Positions 13,270 to 26,900 of a stretch of DNA of 64,000 nucleotides are shown in pieces. Position 1 is the first letter of the stretch. Each line of letters opens with the position of its first letter. Both the position numbers and the translations under genes were made by a program. Source of the stretch: Sipunculus nudus (Eukaryota > Annelida > Sipuncula > Golfingiida > Sipunculidae); NCBI GenBank assembly GCA_026874595.1, contig CM049308.1, positions 74,496,624-74,560,623 on the forward strand. Reading direction: 5' to 3'. The notes beneath the pieces are model-generated. The model saw nothing but the letters and a program-made list of their open reading frames with translations, was not told the DNA's origin and searched no databases.

Positions 13270-13365
13270 ATGGATGCGACTTTGTATTACCAAAGTGTAC
13301 TATTAGTTCTTGTCAGCATTCAAATGTGTGACCAAGTGACGAGTCGTAATGCTGATCTATTACAG
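13270..13365 (+). CDS. SMOC: SMOC exon 1: start codon and signal peptide
   Basis: Thirty-two codons, ending phase 0 at a strong donor (CAG/GTAAGT). The ATG has G at -3 and G at +4, and an in-frame TAG lies at 13255-13257, so no upstream start is possible in this exon. Residues 8-18 (QSVLLVLVSIQ) form the hydrophobic core of a signal peptide. The following intron is about 14.7 kb. The link to the Kazal exon rests on matching phase and on domain logic; an extra small exon in between cannot be excluded. Confidence 0.75.
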
Positions 13366-13998
13366 GTAAGTCTAGTTTTCCTTAGTATCCTCCGATGCCT
13401 CGGGCTTGTGTTCATAGCTCCATGGAGGGCTCGCCTCGTCCCGTGCCAACAGTATCATTTCACGTCAGTGTGTTAGCAGATTCTTTCAGCAACTCCGGGG
13501 TAGATAGCAGCCAGGCTTGGAGCAGTTTATTTGTTCAGATAATACACAAAATCATCAGTTTACGTTTTAAGTCTCGGTGAATTACTGATAAAGAAAGGTT
13601 GTGTTTTCGCCGCTGGGCCTTGTTGGTGTTATGGCTGAGCTCCAAATGTTGGTAACCTTTCCAGAGTTTGCTGCCCATCTCTGCATGTTCGTTTGTAAAC
13701 AGAGCTGGGTTCGCTTCTCGCCTCAGTTAATTATGTTGACACAAACAGTACAGTCAGTCCAGCCATAACACCTACCTCGAAGTTCACTTAATATCAAGCG
13801 TTTTTGTATCAAAGGAACAAAACCTTATCTAAAATTTATCGTATTTGAGTTGCAGAAATGCTAATTATTTATAATACAGAACGTTTAACAGTAGTGGAAC
13901 CCTTCTTCATCGAGACCTTTCTTCTTCGGACACAGGGCGGGTCCAGACAGGGGTTTAAATGGATTCACCCCTTTGTTGCGATAACATCCCCTTCCTGG

Positions 13999-14054
<56 letters not shown>

Positions 14055-14459
14055 GGTATCACTCCTTTAGTATAAACGACCCCCCCCCCCCCCCAAGTTC
14101 CTAGTTCCGCCCCTTGGACAACATGCATGGGAATATGGATGTTATACAATGTGTTTTGCGCATTTTTATAATTCTTCACAACATGATTATAATAATATTT
14201 TACGGATGTCTGTCTGTTATGACCAAAGGTGACCTCAAGAAATTCCCTTTTCAGCTAATTGACCCACGTGTTTCTTAACTTTATTGGTTTAAATATGATA
14301 CAAATATAAAAATAGGCATGCAAGTTTATTTTGCCGCAGGCATTGTGACTTGCATACATGTATCTTTAATTTTCAGGTATACAAACAATACCAGATTGAA
14401 GTAACAGACACCAAGTGAAACTGTGAATAAAAAATTATTTTGAGGACATCCGCGATGTG

Positions 14460-14525
<66 letters not shown>

Positions 14526-17500
14526 CAAAAACATAGTTGCACCTGACAGATCTGTTGATACAAAATTAACATGCAGTGTATCTCATATAATATAATTGGA
14601 AGGGTGTCATATTGCCAGCATATGTAATATGAACATGGCGGTGGCAGCGGACTTTTTAAAGATTTTATCTTGTGGTCTTCAAACACGGGCCTTGATGTTT
14701 TTAAGCGTTCATGTGATACGTGAAGCTTTCGTAAATTGGTTGTACTGGCTGACCGGCATCCATGTGGTATCATTGCGGAGAATAAATGAGATACAGTTTC
14801 AAAAACATGGTTTAACCTTAAATGCTTGTACATTGGAGTATTTGACTCTTTGTTATAAATAGATCGTACAGTTCAGATAAAATAAAATAGCTGTACTACT
14901 TACGAAAAATTAGTTTTACGTTCTGTAGGGGAGGATTTCATTTGTGACACGGGTTCTGGAGCAGATATATACGCCTGATTACCTGACATGCATAATTATT
15001 TGAAACGACGTCATTCAGTTATTTATATCACTGTTTTCATAAAATCATTCATGGATTAATGTTTATTTGGTAAACTCCTCTTGCAAACTTGATATGTTTA
15101 TTTTGTCATCACCGTCATGTTGCTAATTACCACACTTCTAACACCTTCAGGTTTAAATTGATTGCCTTTAAGCGCAGGTATAGTGATTCCGACGTAGCTA
15201 TACCTGCATACGTAATTGGCCGACTAATTGAATTATATGATTGTTTGATTGACGTTACTTGGCCAGGGGGTGTTGTTTGCTTGATTCATTGTCTCACCTC
15301 CAGGTAAATATATGCTTTGATGTGATATATATTTGATGATTCATCTGGAAAATCTCCTTGATCCGAGATCTTTCTAATTTATATCTCTCCGTGCCATGTA
15401 TGCAGGCGGCGAGAGGCATCAAAATTTACTCTCGACACTTTGTTTTGTATTTTTTACGCAAAAAAATCTGAACACATTTCGATGATATTTGGTTGAGATT
15501 AAATGTAACACCAAAGGCACAATTCTCTAAATTTTAGAGATATTAAATCTGAATCGCTATATACTACGATTTGAATTTAAGGAATTCTATCCAATGTATT
15601 GTTACATACGGCTATTTAATTTTAATAGAGATATTGATCGGTATTATATTAGGGGGTTTTGTCCTGGAGGTGATCTTTGGTTGTTGAACCATTATATAGT
15701 TGCGTAGGCGTACACAGCAAAGTTTGATGAGGATGCGCCTGGTGGATGTTTGTAGTCTGTGACTATATACTTCTTGTTCCTTTTGTTTTCCCAGCTTTAG
15801 AGCGGCCTAATTAAATCAGTAGCTCAATCAATAGTGTTTCAGAGAAGGTAGTGATGAAATTTGCGTGACGTTGCTTGTATAATTGACTGGTTGATTCATT
15901 CTTTCCCACATCGAGTTTATAATAAGTGGGCATACATAATTTAACATAAAACTAAGAATAAAACCATTGCATGCATAAGCGCAACGTTGTGCATGGCAGA
16001 CGACTATACTGTAATCAATTGGAATAATATGGATATTTTATTCCTGTTAATTGTGTTCCTGGCCGGTTTCGATTTTGATACGAGTGATGTCTTACACTGA
16101 AATGGGATCAAAGAAGAAATTCCTAAAATAGATCAGGTATAACGGACAACTAAATTTGAATACTAGATACATTTGAAGATATTTTCTATAATTTTATGCT
16201 AATGTTTTCCTTTGCATTTTTATTTTCTGGTTATGAAATGTTATAAACAATGTTCTTCAACCATTTGGCAGCATTTTATTCGTATAACAATTTAACAAAG
16301 TATACAGATGACACTATAGACGAAAGTTTAATCAGGCTACCATGCAGAGATAAGTGACGAAGTCAAATTATTTTATAGTTCTGTACTTATGTAAATTTGA
16401 TAGAACTGATCAGATCTAACAAAAATATAAACATTTAATAGTGTAAATAACCCACAAAATATACCTTAAGTATCTGAATATATAACAAATTTTCCTACTA
16501 GATAGATTTGTTAAAGATTTGTTATATTTTCTGTCAAACAAACACACAGATGAAACAGATTAAGATTTTACTGGATGAGAGAGAGTGGGTGGGGGGGGGG
16601 GGGGGGGGGGACCGTGTCCCAAATATTTTCATTCACATTCATGCAACCATGGAGGTATTATTATACCCCCATGATGCCACACATATTTCACTACTCCAAA
16701 CAGGTTCCAATCTTATTCAGTGAAAGTGAATACTCACTGGGTAGTCATCGGTCACCTGAAGCGTATTATCCAATGGTCTCGCGCATCCCAAGACACGTGA
16801 TCAACTCTCTCTCTCAGTAATACTGAGTTGTGTTCATTACAACAGTATCCCGGTCAGTGACTGAATAAGCATGATAAACCACGTCTCTTGTCATTTTTTG
16901 ATAAAAATGATTTACGTATTAGCAATAAAACACTTTTTCATTTGCATACTGGTGATTTATATTTTTATGCACTAATACCTCCTAAAATTTATTTACTTGC
17001 ATTTATAATCTTACAATGTTTATCTTAATTGATATTTCTCGGTTCAGACTCTGTTTGCGTGTGCGTAAATGTGCGTATTTGTGTGAAGGGGGGGGGGGCA
17101 GAGGGGGACATATATTAGGTTATATGCGTTATTTAAAAGCTCTCGTGTTAGCACGGAGGTCCTTGCGTAATACTAAATACAAAGAATTATCGGAGGTGTG
17201 GTATTTTTATGTTGAGTAAACTTCAATATTATAGTCTGGAAATATCATGACCTCTCCTCTGTTGTTATGTCTCACAAAAACACGTCGGCCCAGCAAATAA
17301 GCCACATAAAGGCGACGCTGGTGTCCGCCTTGTTTATCTACCGAATCTGTCTTCTCAATTTGATTAAGTATAACTGATTTGGCAAGATGGAGACTCCGCG
17401 CTGCTTAAATCAACGTTGACAGTTGTTAATTTGTGTGCGGGAAAAGAAAAGATAACTCTGTAACTGGATCAGTTTCCCCGTGGGACCACTGCCGAAACCC

Positions 17501-19583
17501 TGGCATACTTGCCCCGTGTTGTTCGGACAAAGTTACAGAAGCAATTGGCCGCTGACAAGAACTTTGTCTCCCGCAGTGTCTATACTGTCTTTGATCTTTT
17601 TCAGTCAGTGCCATTTTCACGGTTCCCTCTGCAGGAACTCGGCAGAGGCGTGAGCCCCGACTTCGGTGATCTTGTTTTCTTGGCCCCGGCAAGCCCTACT
17701 TTGATCTTAAGTTTTGAAAATAAAGGTTTTTACAAACACGAACAATATTCCCTTTAATGTTATCGACGATTACGCTTCTTATGAAGTATAGGCTAGAATA
17801 GCAATTGTTAATCGTGTTCAGCTAGTATACCTTTAACGTTGTGTTCTTTGGGTTGTCTGCATGACCACGGTTGTGGTCCCGGGGGAGAGTTAAATCATTT
17901 TACCCAGGCTACATATTTACTGTAAAATCAGTTGGAAAGTTGCCCAAATACACCGTGTTTTCTATGAAGACTACTGCAGGAGGCTAACTTGCATTGATGT
18001 CTTCACAGCTCAAACATACGTTTTCTTGATGTACAAGTAACCATGTGACTTTAACGTAAATGTATCCTTGGCAACGCAGGGAGCTCTATATCATGGGTGC
18101 CTTGTTCTGAGGTTTCTGTTCTTTTGGTCATATAAACATATCACTCAATCATTTAATCTTTGATTTGGTATATGTTTCTTTTACTGATACACTAAATAAG
18201 TCACGGGGAAATACCATTCTTTTATTGAATATGGTATAGTGTTAGAAATATTCTGAATTACTTTCATGATTGAATTATCTTTAGAATAACTGAATACAAT
18301 ACTTAATTATGAATAAATGATGATTACCTCTGTTAAATCGCTTCAGGCAAATAGCCTGAACCCCAGGACTACATAAAAAGTAAGATAGCCAAAAATTTAC
18401 GACTGGAAAAGAAGGATTTCAGAAGACTGGTGATTGGAGCGACAAAGACGAAGTACTTGACGAAAAAATAGACCTTTTTGGCGAGCATGTGCACGGGCTA
18501 AAATAGTCGTGTGCTATGTTCAGGTCCAATGATCCAGCAGCTCAAGTTTCGTCAAAAGAAATCAGGTGGCAGCGTTGTTCTCCTCAATTATTTTGGAATT
18601 TCTTGTCGATACCCGAACAGTGAGTATCAGTCGTCGGTAACAGGTGTCGCTAATGAGATGTTAAAATCTCTTTTATTCGCCGCCAGGCCATATTTGAAGA
18701 TTTTGTTAAATGAATGCCCCATCTGACTCGGTCCGGGGGTGTCCGGAAAATAAATGCCCCATCTGACTTGTTCCGGGGGGGGGGGGGGATGTCCGTAGAC
18801 GAAACCCCCGCCATCTCGACTTTGAAAAACTTTCTTATTAAGTAGGTTAATTTTAGCATTCTAGTACCCAAGCAAGTAACAGGGGTGATCTAGCCGACAG
18901 GAGTTTCACGGGGGCAGGATGGTTGTGGTCTATTCACAATCCCGCCCAAACCGTCATAGGATATACCCCTGCCTTCCAACGCGAACCATCAATCATGTCA
19001 TCAACCAAAAATGTCTAATACACGCAGCCTGCAGGATTCGAACCTGCGCGGGCAGAGCCCATTGGATTTCGAGTCCAACGCCTTAACCACTCGGCCAAGA
19101 CTGCACATTCAATAATTGTGTTAGAGATTCTCTGTATCTGGTATCTCACGCATCATTGGCTGATGATCTGTGTATTTACGACAGCATGTCTGCCTGTTTT
19201 TTTACTTCTGTCAGGAATGTATGTTTTCCCATTGTTCCATTAAAATTAGTTCGTTGACTTTTGGCAAGGTATATGCATAAAAGTTATGAAAGGGTTTGAG
19301 GAAATTTTGTGGAGGGTTATAGTTCACACCACAATTTCTTTCATGCAAACCGAGATCAAATTTTGCCCTTCGATTCGTTTCTCAGTTCAATTATTGCATA
19401 ATCGTAATATGCTGTCAAATATGTGTGTCCACTAGATGTTCACTTCTCCGGTGTTTTTCAGACGAACATCAAAATAAACTTAAGCATTTATGTTTCGTCA
19501 TGCTTCACTGCACTAACGTCTGATGAAAGATATAATTTTAAGCTAACTTTTCTTAGTACACAAAGAGTGCATAAGTATTAGAT

Positions 19584-19642
<59 letters not shown>

Positions 19643-21176
19643 TATCTGTCCTAAGGTATGAGATAAAGATAAAAAAGGTATGAGAATGACTGTCGATGGC
19701 TGAAAGGAATTCCTATTCAATCACAAATTAATGCCTGGTTTCGATTCAATGCATCGAGCATTCTGTTCATTGTTATGGCCCTATCTATCTATACTATTGG
19801 TTCAGTTTGCGTATTGAACCAGGGTCGCATGCAGAACTTCTTTAAGGGATTACATTTTACCAACACCGCAAACAAAACTCAGCAACTCAAGGAGCTACGA
19901 CTTACCCACAAACGTTCGAGGAAAAGACCGAAAAAAGCAGGAAATTTCTCACGATTTGTCGAGGTGGTGTGGGGGGGGGGGTCTTGATCTGCCCCTGATA
20001 ATTGCTGACCTTAACTGTACTGGACATATAAGTATACACCCTGAGGGGACCTGTCTTGATTGCAGTCTGTCCGTTATAGGTGTTGAATGTTTGTAAACCA
20101 CGCAGGTTCCCGATCCATGGCACTTGGCTTGACTGGAGTGGCAAGGGTGCATGGTGCCGGGAAGGAAGCCGAAGTGTCAGCCGGTGCAGTTGGATAGTCG
20201 CGGCTTTAATTGTATTAACCAGTACCAGATCTAGAAATATGCAACTCTATCTTACCGCGTTCTAATTATATTTTAGCGGTTACCGTTCGTGAGGGATTGC
20301 AACCACATTGTTTTTAACTTATCATAAATAAACTAGAATAGAAGGAATGGTTTACTTTAATTAGAATAGATTCTATGAGAACAAAACACTTGATTTCCCA
20401 ATGCAATTAAGATGCAAAGGGATTTTTTTTTGTGTGGCGAGATCACATATAAATCATTGACCACTTTATGCATTTGAAAGCACATCAGCCACTCATAACT
20501 TTCGCCAGTCTGATGTACAGTCACCGTCTCCCTGTTACAGTTAAACTTAAGTAACACACTTGAATATATATAATTAAAAAGCTAAGATTCACCTCCATGT
20601 TTCACATTATTCTGCCCATTGTAATATATTTTTAGTAACAAGTTTATTAAAAGTCTGGAACGGTTTCGAAAGCTCTCCACTGAAATTATATGTATATAGC
20701 GACACAGGTGAGCGCACATTTATATGCGTTCTTCGTGATTACAATTAGGATTTACGAGATACAGTTTGCGCGTGCACGTGGGGAGAAGTAAATAATGCAT
20801 ACTTAATGAAATATTTGCCTGACCGTTTCCCACAGAAACGTTGCCAGTTGAGTATGCACATTGATGATACACAAACCGGTGTGCACATTGAGGATACGCG
20901 CTGCGTACCGTGGCTTGTCTTTAGATACAGAACAGAACAGAGCTTACGGACAGGTTTCAGGAGGTGCTGGCAGACCTGTATATTATCAGCTGTATAGTCC
21001 TCAGGTAAACACCGGGCGGGGTGCCGAGGGTTACTGTGTGTTCTCGACACATGTCCAATGCTCTGGTAAACTGAGGGGCGTGTCCCTGTAACCGATGCGC
21101 AAACAGTAGCCGCAGGCTCTAGAATTAAATGTTGTCACAGGTGCGCGGCCGCCTGTCACGCGTAAACACTATACTT

Positions 21177-21222
<46 letters not shown>

Positions 21223-23935
21223 TATGATTTAAATTGAAGATAAATATACTAATCCTTCTTCAGTGAACTGTATTTTTGTAAGAACGTTTCATGGAAAAAT
21301 AAAACAAAAAATCTTTCACTTAATCTGATTTTCATATACTCTAATTATAAGAGGTAATTATTTATAATAGGTAATAATGCACATGCGGGTAGGATTCTTT
21401 CAGGCTATATCTAAATCTGAAATGGAATTTGTTGTTTCAAACTATAATTCAAATTACAACTCTATATATAAACCAAAAGAATTATTTTAAACAAAATATT
21501 AAGCAACGCTCTGTCGAAATTAAAGGAAAGTTATGGAATTTAAGGTATATATTTTGTAGTGCTATGTATAATTACTGCAAAAGTGGACATATTTTCAAGA
21601 AAGCTGATTCACCGTCATGAAACATCTATGCAATTATATCCTATATATAGTGTATATATTGTATATTTAATCCGGAGAGCATTTCTTTCTGTAAACACAG
21701 CCCCTTAATCCGGTCTCTTATTGTGAAGGTATGCAGTTGAAGGAAGTTGTATATACATGTTTGGTTTGAAGGGTTGGGGATCTAAACAAAATGAAACGTG
21801 ACAAAATGCCAGGTATGCTCTGCATACGAGAGCATTGATTGAAGCGCGTTCCGGCATGCCAGGATTTTCATGTTACGTTGAACCTGCAATTAATGAACGC
21901 GCCCTAAAATTGACACATTTCACCTGCAAAATTTTTGTTGGGAGTCGGCCAGTTAAGACGGCTTGAGTTATTAACATGCTTGACTGTCCGGAGTTTAGCT
22001 AAGCATCAAAGTTTATATATATTTTTCTGCAATTATGAACGGAAACAGAGCTGATTCACGCTCAGTGCATTCAGAATGCGCGATCCTCGTCGAGCTTCAT
22101 GGAGAACTTTCTCACGTTGTATTTGGATTTCTTCCGAGTGCACGGAGCATGCTTTAACCCGACGCCTTTCCTATGTGCTTTATTTGTATTTTAACTTCGT
22201 TTTATGTATTTAGCAACTCTGTTGCATACTTTTCACAACGAAAATTGACCACATACATTTGTACTTTAACTTTAGCTGTGTTTACGTCACCGCGTTTTCG
22301 CTTAAATTTCTGTGACTGTATGATGTAATTTTAGTTTATGGACTTATTGAATATTGTATTTTATTGTGTTGTATCTGTGTATTACAGGGCCCTTCTGTAA
22401 ACATAATTTTATTCTGATGAAGGCTACCCTGAAAGATGTTGTAATAAATAAATAAATAAATATCAAGTGGTAACATTTCTTCAAACGATGATATACCCAT
22501 CTGCCAGAGGTCGTTTCTACGCAAAACTGACCTCTTCCTGATAGGCATTGTCGGACGGCAGGGACTACCTTTCTCAGCTGTTAAACTTTAAAATCAGAAA
22601 TTGTTACATTTTAAGGAAACACCTTCTGTTTACATTCACATGTGCATGCTTGCAAAAATATCACTTATCATGAATTTCTTGGCACAAAAACACCCTCGTT
22701 TATGTTATTTACCTTGAAGCAAAATTTATCCAATGTACTTGACGGGACTACTTTACCCTCTTCACTACATTTATACCTACGCCGCGGGTGTATGTAGAAG
22801 CCGCGGTGCACTGTGGGGGTCAGACTGCGACGCCTACAAACCCTAAACAATATAATCGTTCTCTTGTGAGTCCGATTCTGCGCAGTATGGCGGTGATATT
22901 ATATATATGGCTCTCATGAACAGTAGGTGTATAAATTAAATATGCTTTTGCTAACTTTGAGTCGTGCATGGACCATGAACATGTTGACAGCTCTGCAATG
23001 TAACTTAATCTTTGCCACTCAATGCGTGTCTTGAGACGCTCAGATGATTGTGAAACGACGGACATATCATATAGCTCTGAACTCAAGATCGGAGAGAAAA
23101 GGGAACAACAAATGTTAATGACCTGAGCATATTAGACTTTCTTGCACTTTGACAGGTCTGCGTGACTTTAGCCGGGATCGTCCGGTACGGATTTTCCATG
23201 GGCCGAGTTCGCCCGCTGGATACTGGATGCATTGGCTTATTTTCTGATAGATGGCGCCGCGATAGCCCCTTCGCGATATCATGTTAAATTTCGCAGGATT
23301 TACGGAGGGAAATATGTTATGAATGACCCTTTAGGACACCCTCGGTATCGTCTCTGAAATTTTTTCTCATGTTTATTTGCTAATATATCAAGCATGAACA
23401 AAGCTTATAGTTTCTTTCTGATTGGCCAGAAGAAGTCTTAAAGGAGCCATTTATCATATTTCATGCACTCACACTTTAACTCATATTTGGCTGTGCAGAA
23501 CACGTCATTCTAATAAATAGGAATTAATAAATAGGGGTAAAAGCCAGGAATCCTTGGTAATACCTGGCTAAATCATATTTTACTCTAGCCGGATGCTAGG
23601 TACACCCCGCGGATCATGTAAAAGGCACCCTTTTCCCAGTGACCACTGAATTTACTATAGCATCTTCAAAATCTTTCAGCTGTGTCCACAAACATGATGA
23701 AGAAATGATTTGTGTTTTTTAAATTATCAGTACTTGTTTTGTGGTCTCGGGAATTATACCCATTTGGATGAGGTTGGTGCTCTTCATATATATCTAATTC
23801 GATACAAATTTACAAACCATTTGTCTGCGCGAACCCAACCGTTATTTGAGTTAAACAAGTTATTTTTTTTTAATCTCTCTCTGTCTCTCTCTCTCTCTTT
23901 CTCTCTCTGTCTCTCTGTCTCTCTGTCTCTCTCTG

Positions 23936-23981
<46 letters not shown>

Positions 23982-26900
23982 GTATTTCGTATGTAGCATG
24001 TATAGAACCTCGCGATCGATACATATGAAGACACGAGGTGTGAATGCTTGGAAACAAATATATAGATTTTTGTAGAGGTAAAACAGTACATAAATTGTTG
24101 GAGCGCACTAAAACACATGGTCCTCTTCTGGAAACAATCGCTCCCCCAGGGAGTCCTTATTATTTGCACACTTGGTACAATTACAGGTATGATCACTTTG
24201 AACTAGCCCGTTGTGGAACGTGTGGGATGTTTATATTGTTCTTTAACTGATATGTCAACTTTCTCACCCAGGCGCGATAACAGCTTCAGTAAATGTTTTC
24301 TTCACGTGATAAACGAAGAATGTAACATTATAATATTTATTATATATGTACTTAGTATATCAGAGTATTTGCATGTGCTCTCTCTCTCTTTCTCACTCTC
24401 TCTAAATATATATATACTAGTGTATACAGTGGAACCCCCCCCCCAGGACCAACCCACCATTGCGACCACCCCACAATTACGACTACTTTTCATGGTCCCA
24501 AATATATGATCCCGGTAACTTAGAATTTCAAGTATATATATAGAGATCCCGGGTTTTTGGAAAGGGACGGGGCCCACAAACGAGAAGACAAACGAGCAAA
24601 TCTTAAAAGATCTAACTGAGTTCCGGAAGGGGGGGGGGGTCTAAACCACAAAAAAGGGTTTAAAACCCATTGAAAATTTACAGCGGTTGAGAAAGAGGCG
24701 GTCCCCCCCCCCCCCCAATCCCATCTTTTGCGGATTCCATGGGGGGGGGGGGGGAATAAAACGACACTGGCTTTCACTTCCTCTTAACATTTTGCTGAGC
24801 TTTGAGTTTATCATTATCTGGTAATTCACAACGCGACATGGTGCTACAAATAGCAAGACTATATCTCCTGTCCGTGCTATTCGTGTGAAGGCATATATAT
24901 ATAATGACGTTGTAGGCTTAATTCGGTGAGCTGGTATCGAAAATGCTCGTAAACGCGCCCCCACTGTTCATATACCGCAAGGCCGGTAGATCTAAATTGT
25001 GGTAAACATATGCAATACTGACTTGTGGCGTCACCATATAAAATATAGGCGAGGCCAGTTTTTGGAAGCTAAAAGTTGTGTAGGTTGACCTGATAAACCA
25101 TGAATACCAGTAATTGAAGCTGACTTAGTGAAAAGGGCACGCAGTGCACGGCAACGTACTGTGTGATACCGAGTTCAGGGTGCGATGCCAGCGACAGTGA
25201 GGGGTACTTCTCCGTCCCTGGCTCTGAGGGCCGAGGTATACATAACCGACAAACAGTGGCCCCCTTCCACCATAACGTCTGTAATTCCTGGTCAAAACAT
25301 ACCATATAACAACGGGGGCTTGAGGCTTATAGATGAACGGGTTCGTCTTGCACAGGTGTGGTGTCAGTCTGACATACGCCCCACCAGCACGCCTTCACAA
25401 CTGTTCTTAGGTAAAGTATAGCGCCTGAACGCTAACATGACGGTTGTAATGCGGCCAACACGTATATCTGTTAGGGTAATACACTAATTCATCAATCTCT
25501 GATTGCTTCAGTAAAAAACTAACTGAACCACCGATTGGTTTTCCCGCACACGACTTCGCGTGTGTCTTGACGCAGAGTGAAATACGTACGTGTTTATGTA
25601 CATCTCGCGTTCGGCTATTAACACATGTCTGGCTTTGATGTGTGTAAAGACGGCAAATAAGAAAGTCCTTGAAAAGCTCTTGAAATATTCTCCCGAGTGT
25701 GATGACTTTCACATATGAATATCAGGTCCAACACCTGTGAACATAAGGTGAAGTGCGAATATCCGGACCAACAGGAGTAACCATATACCTGTAATATACC
25801 TGTAATGGTGGCCGTGTGTTTATGTGTGTGTGTGTGTGTGTTTGTGTATGTGTTGGTTGGTTGGTTGAAGCAATAAAAGTCTTACTTTCTGTTGAATGAG
25901 GACGGAGTTACTTTAGGGGCAGATCGAGGATTTTTTTAAAAAGGAGGGGTCCAGTGAGAAACTACACTGAGACTATTTTTGAAAGGTCATCAGATCCGGA
26001 AGGGACGGTGTTCAAGGCCGCAGAAATTGGTTTCATATCCTCAAAGAAATGTTGCAGCGGCTAAAAAACGGGGAAGGGATCCGCTTCTGTATAATTAACT
26101 GCATTACAGACATGTTATTTTTAACTTCTGGGCTTCAGGTTCTATACATTCATGTGCCAGGAATAATCCTGAAGTCACAGACAGTCGTTTAGACATTATG
26201 TATAGGGAATATCTGCACGAGGTTCTATCAAGATTTCTCCATTTTGACTTTGAGGCTCTGGTTGAGTTTGAACTGGAGACTTCGCACCGTGGCCCAACAC
26301 TTTATCCACTTGAGGCTGTGTCCCATATATACCATATAATAAACGCCTCATATATATTAGACCGAAAGTTATGCTCTTTTCAACCTTTATGTAATTAATG
26401 ACCACGTGTATATATTTCCATTTCAGAGCTTTCATGCACTTTCACGAACACAAGTAATAAACATACCAAGTAATGAGATGTTTAACATGATAAGATATAT
26501 TAACAAATATTTATTATGACATAAATAAAAATACTTTGTCTACAGCAAGAAAACACGAGTTTCAAGGCTTTCTATTCGAAGGTGTATCTCGTCAAATGAT
26601 GAATCTTTTCAGATAAATCTTGTTCAAGTATATTTAATTGTTGCATTGTGACAGCTTTAAGAATGGTTATAGCTTCATAAAGCATTTAAAATGCGTGAGA
26701 AGCTGTACAAGAAAGCATTAAATTATTGGGTCTCCTCGTAAAAACATCAAGAAATTTTAAAAAATAACCATAGTGTTCCGCATACATGATCAGGCTTTTT
26801 AATGATACCACAGCATGCATTATATATGAACGCATAATATTATATGCTAGTGGTTTTTTTTCAAGAAAAGTTTTTCATTTCGTGTTGTCTATACCAGACG

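Noticed and set aside
23710-24196. Long open frames on both strands rich in Leu/Ser or Arg/Glu
   Set aside because: They are the (CT)n/(GA)n microsatellite translated; no domain.
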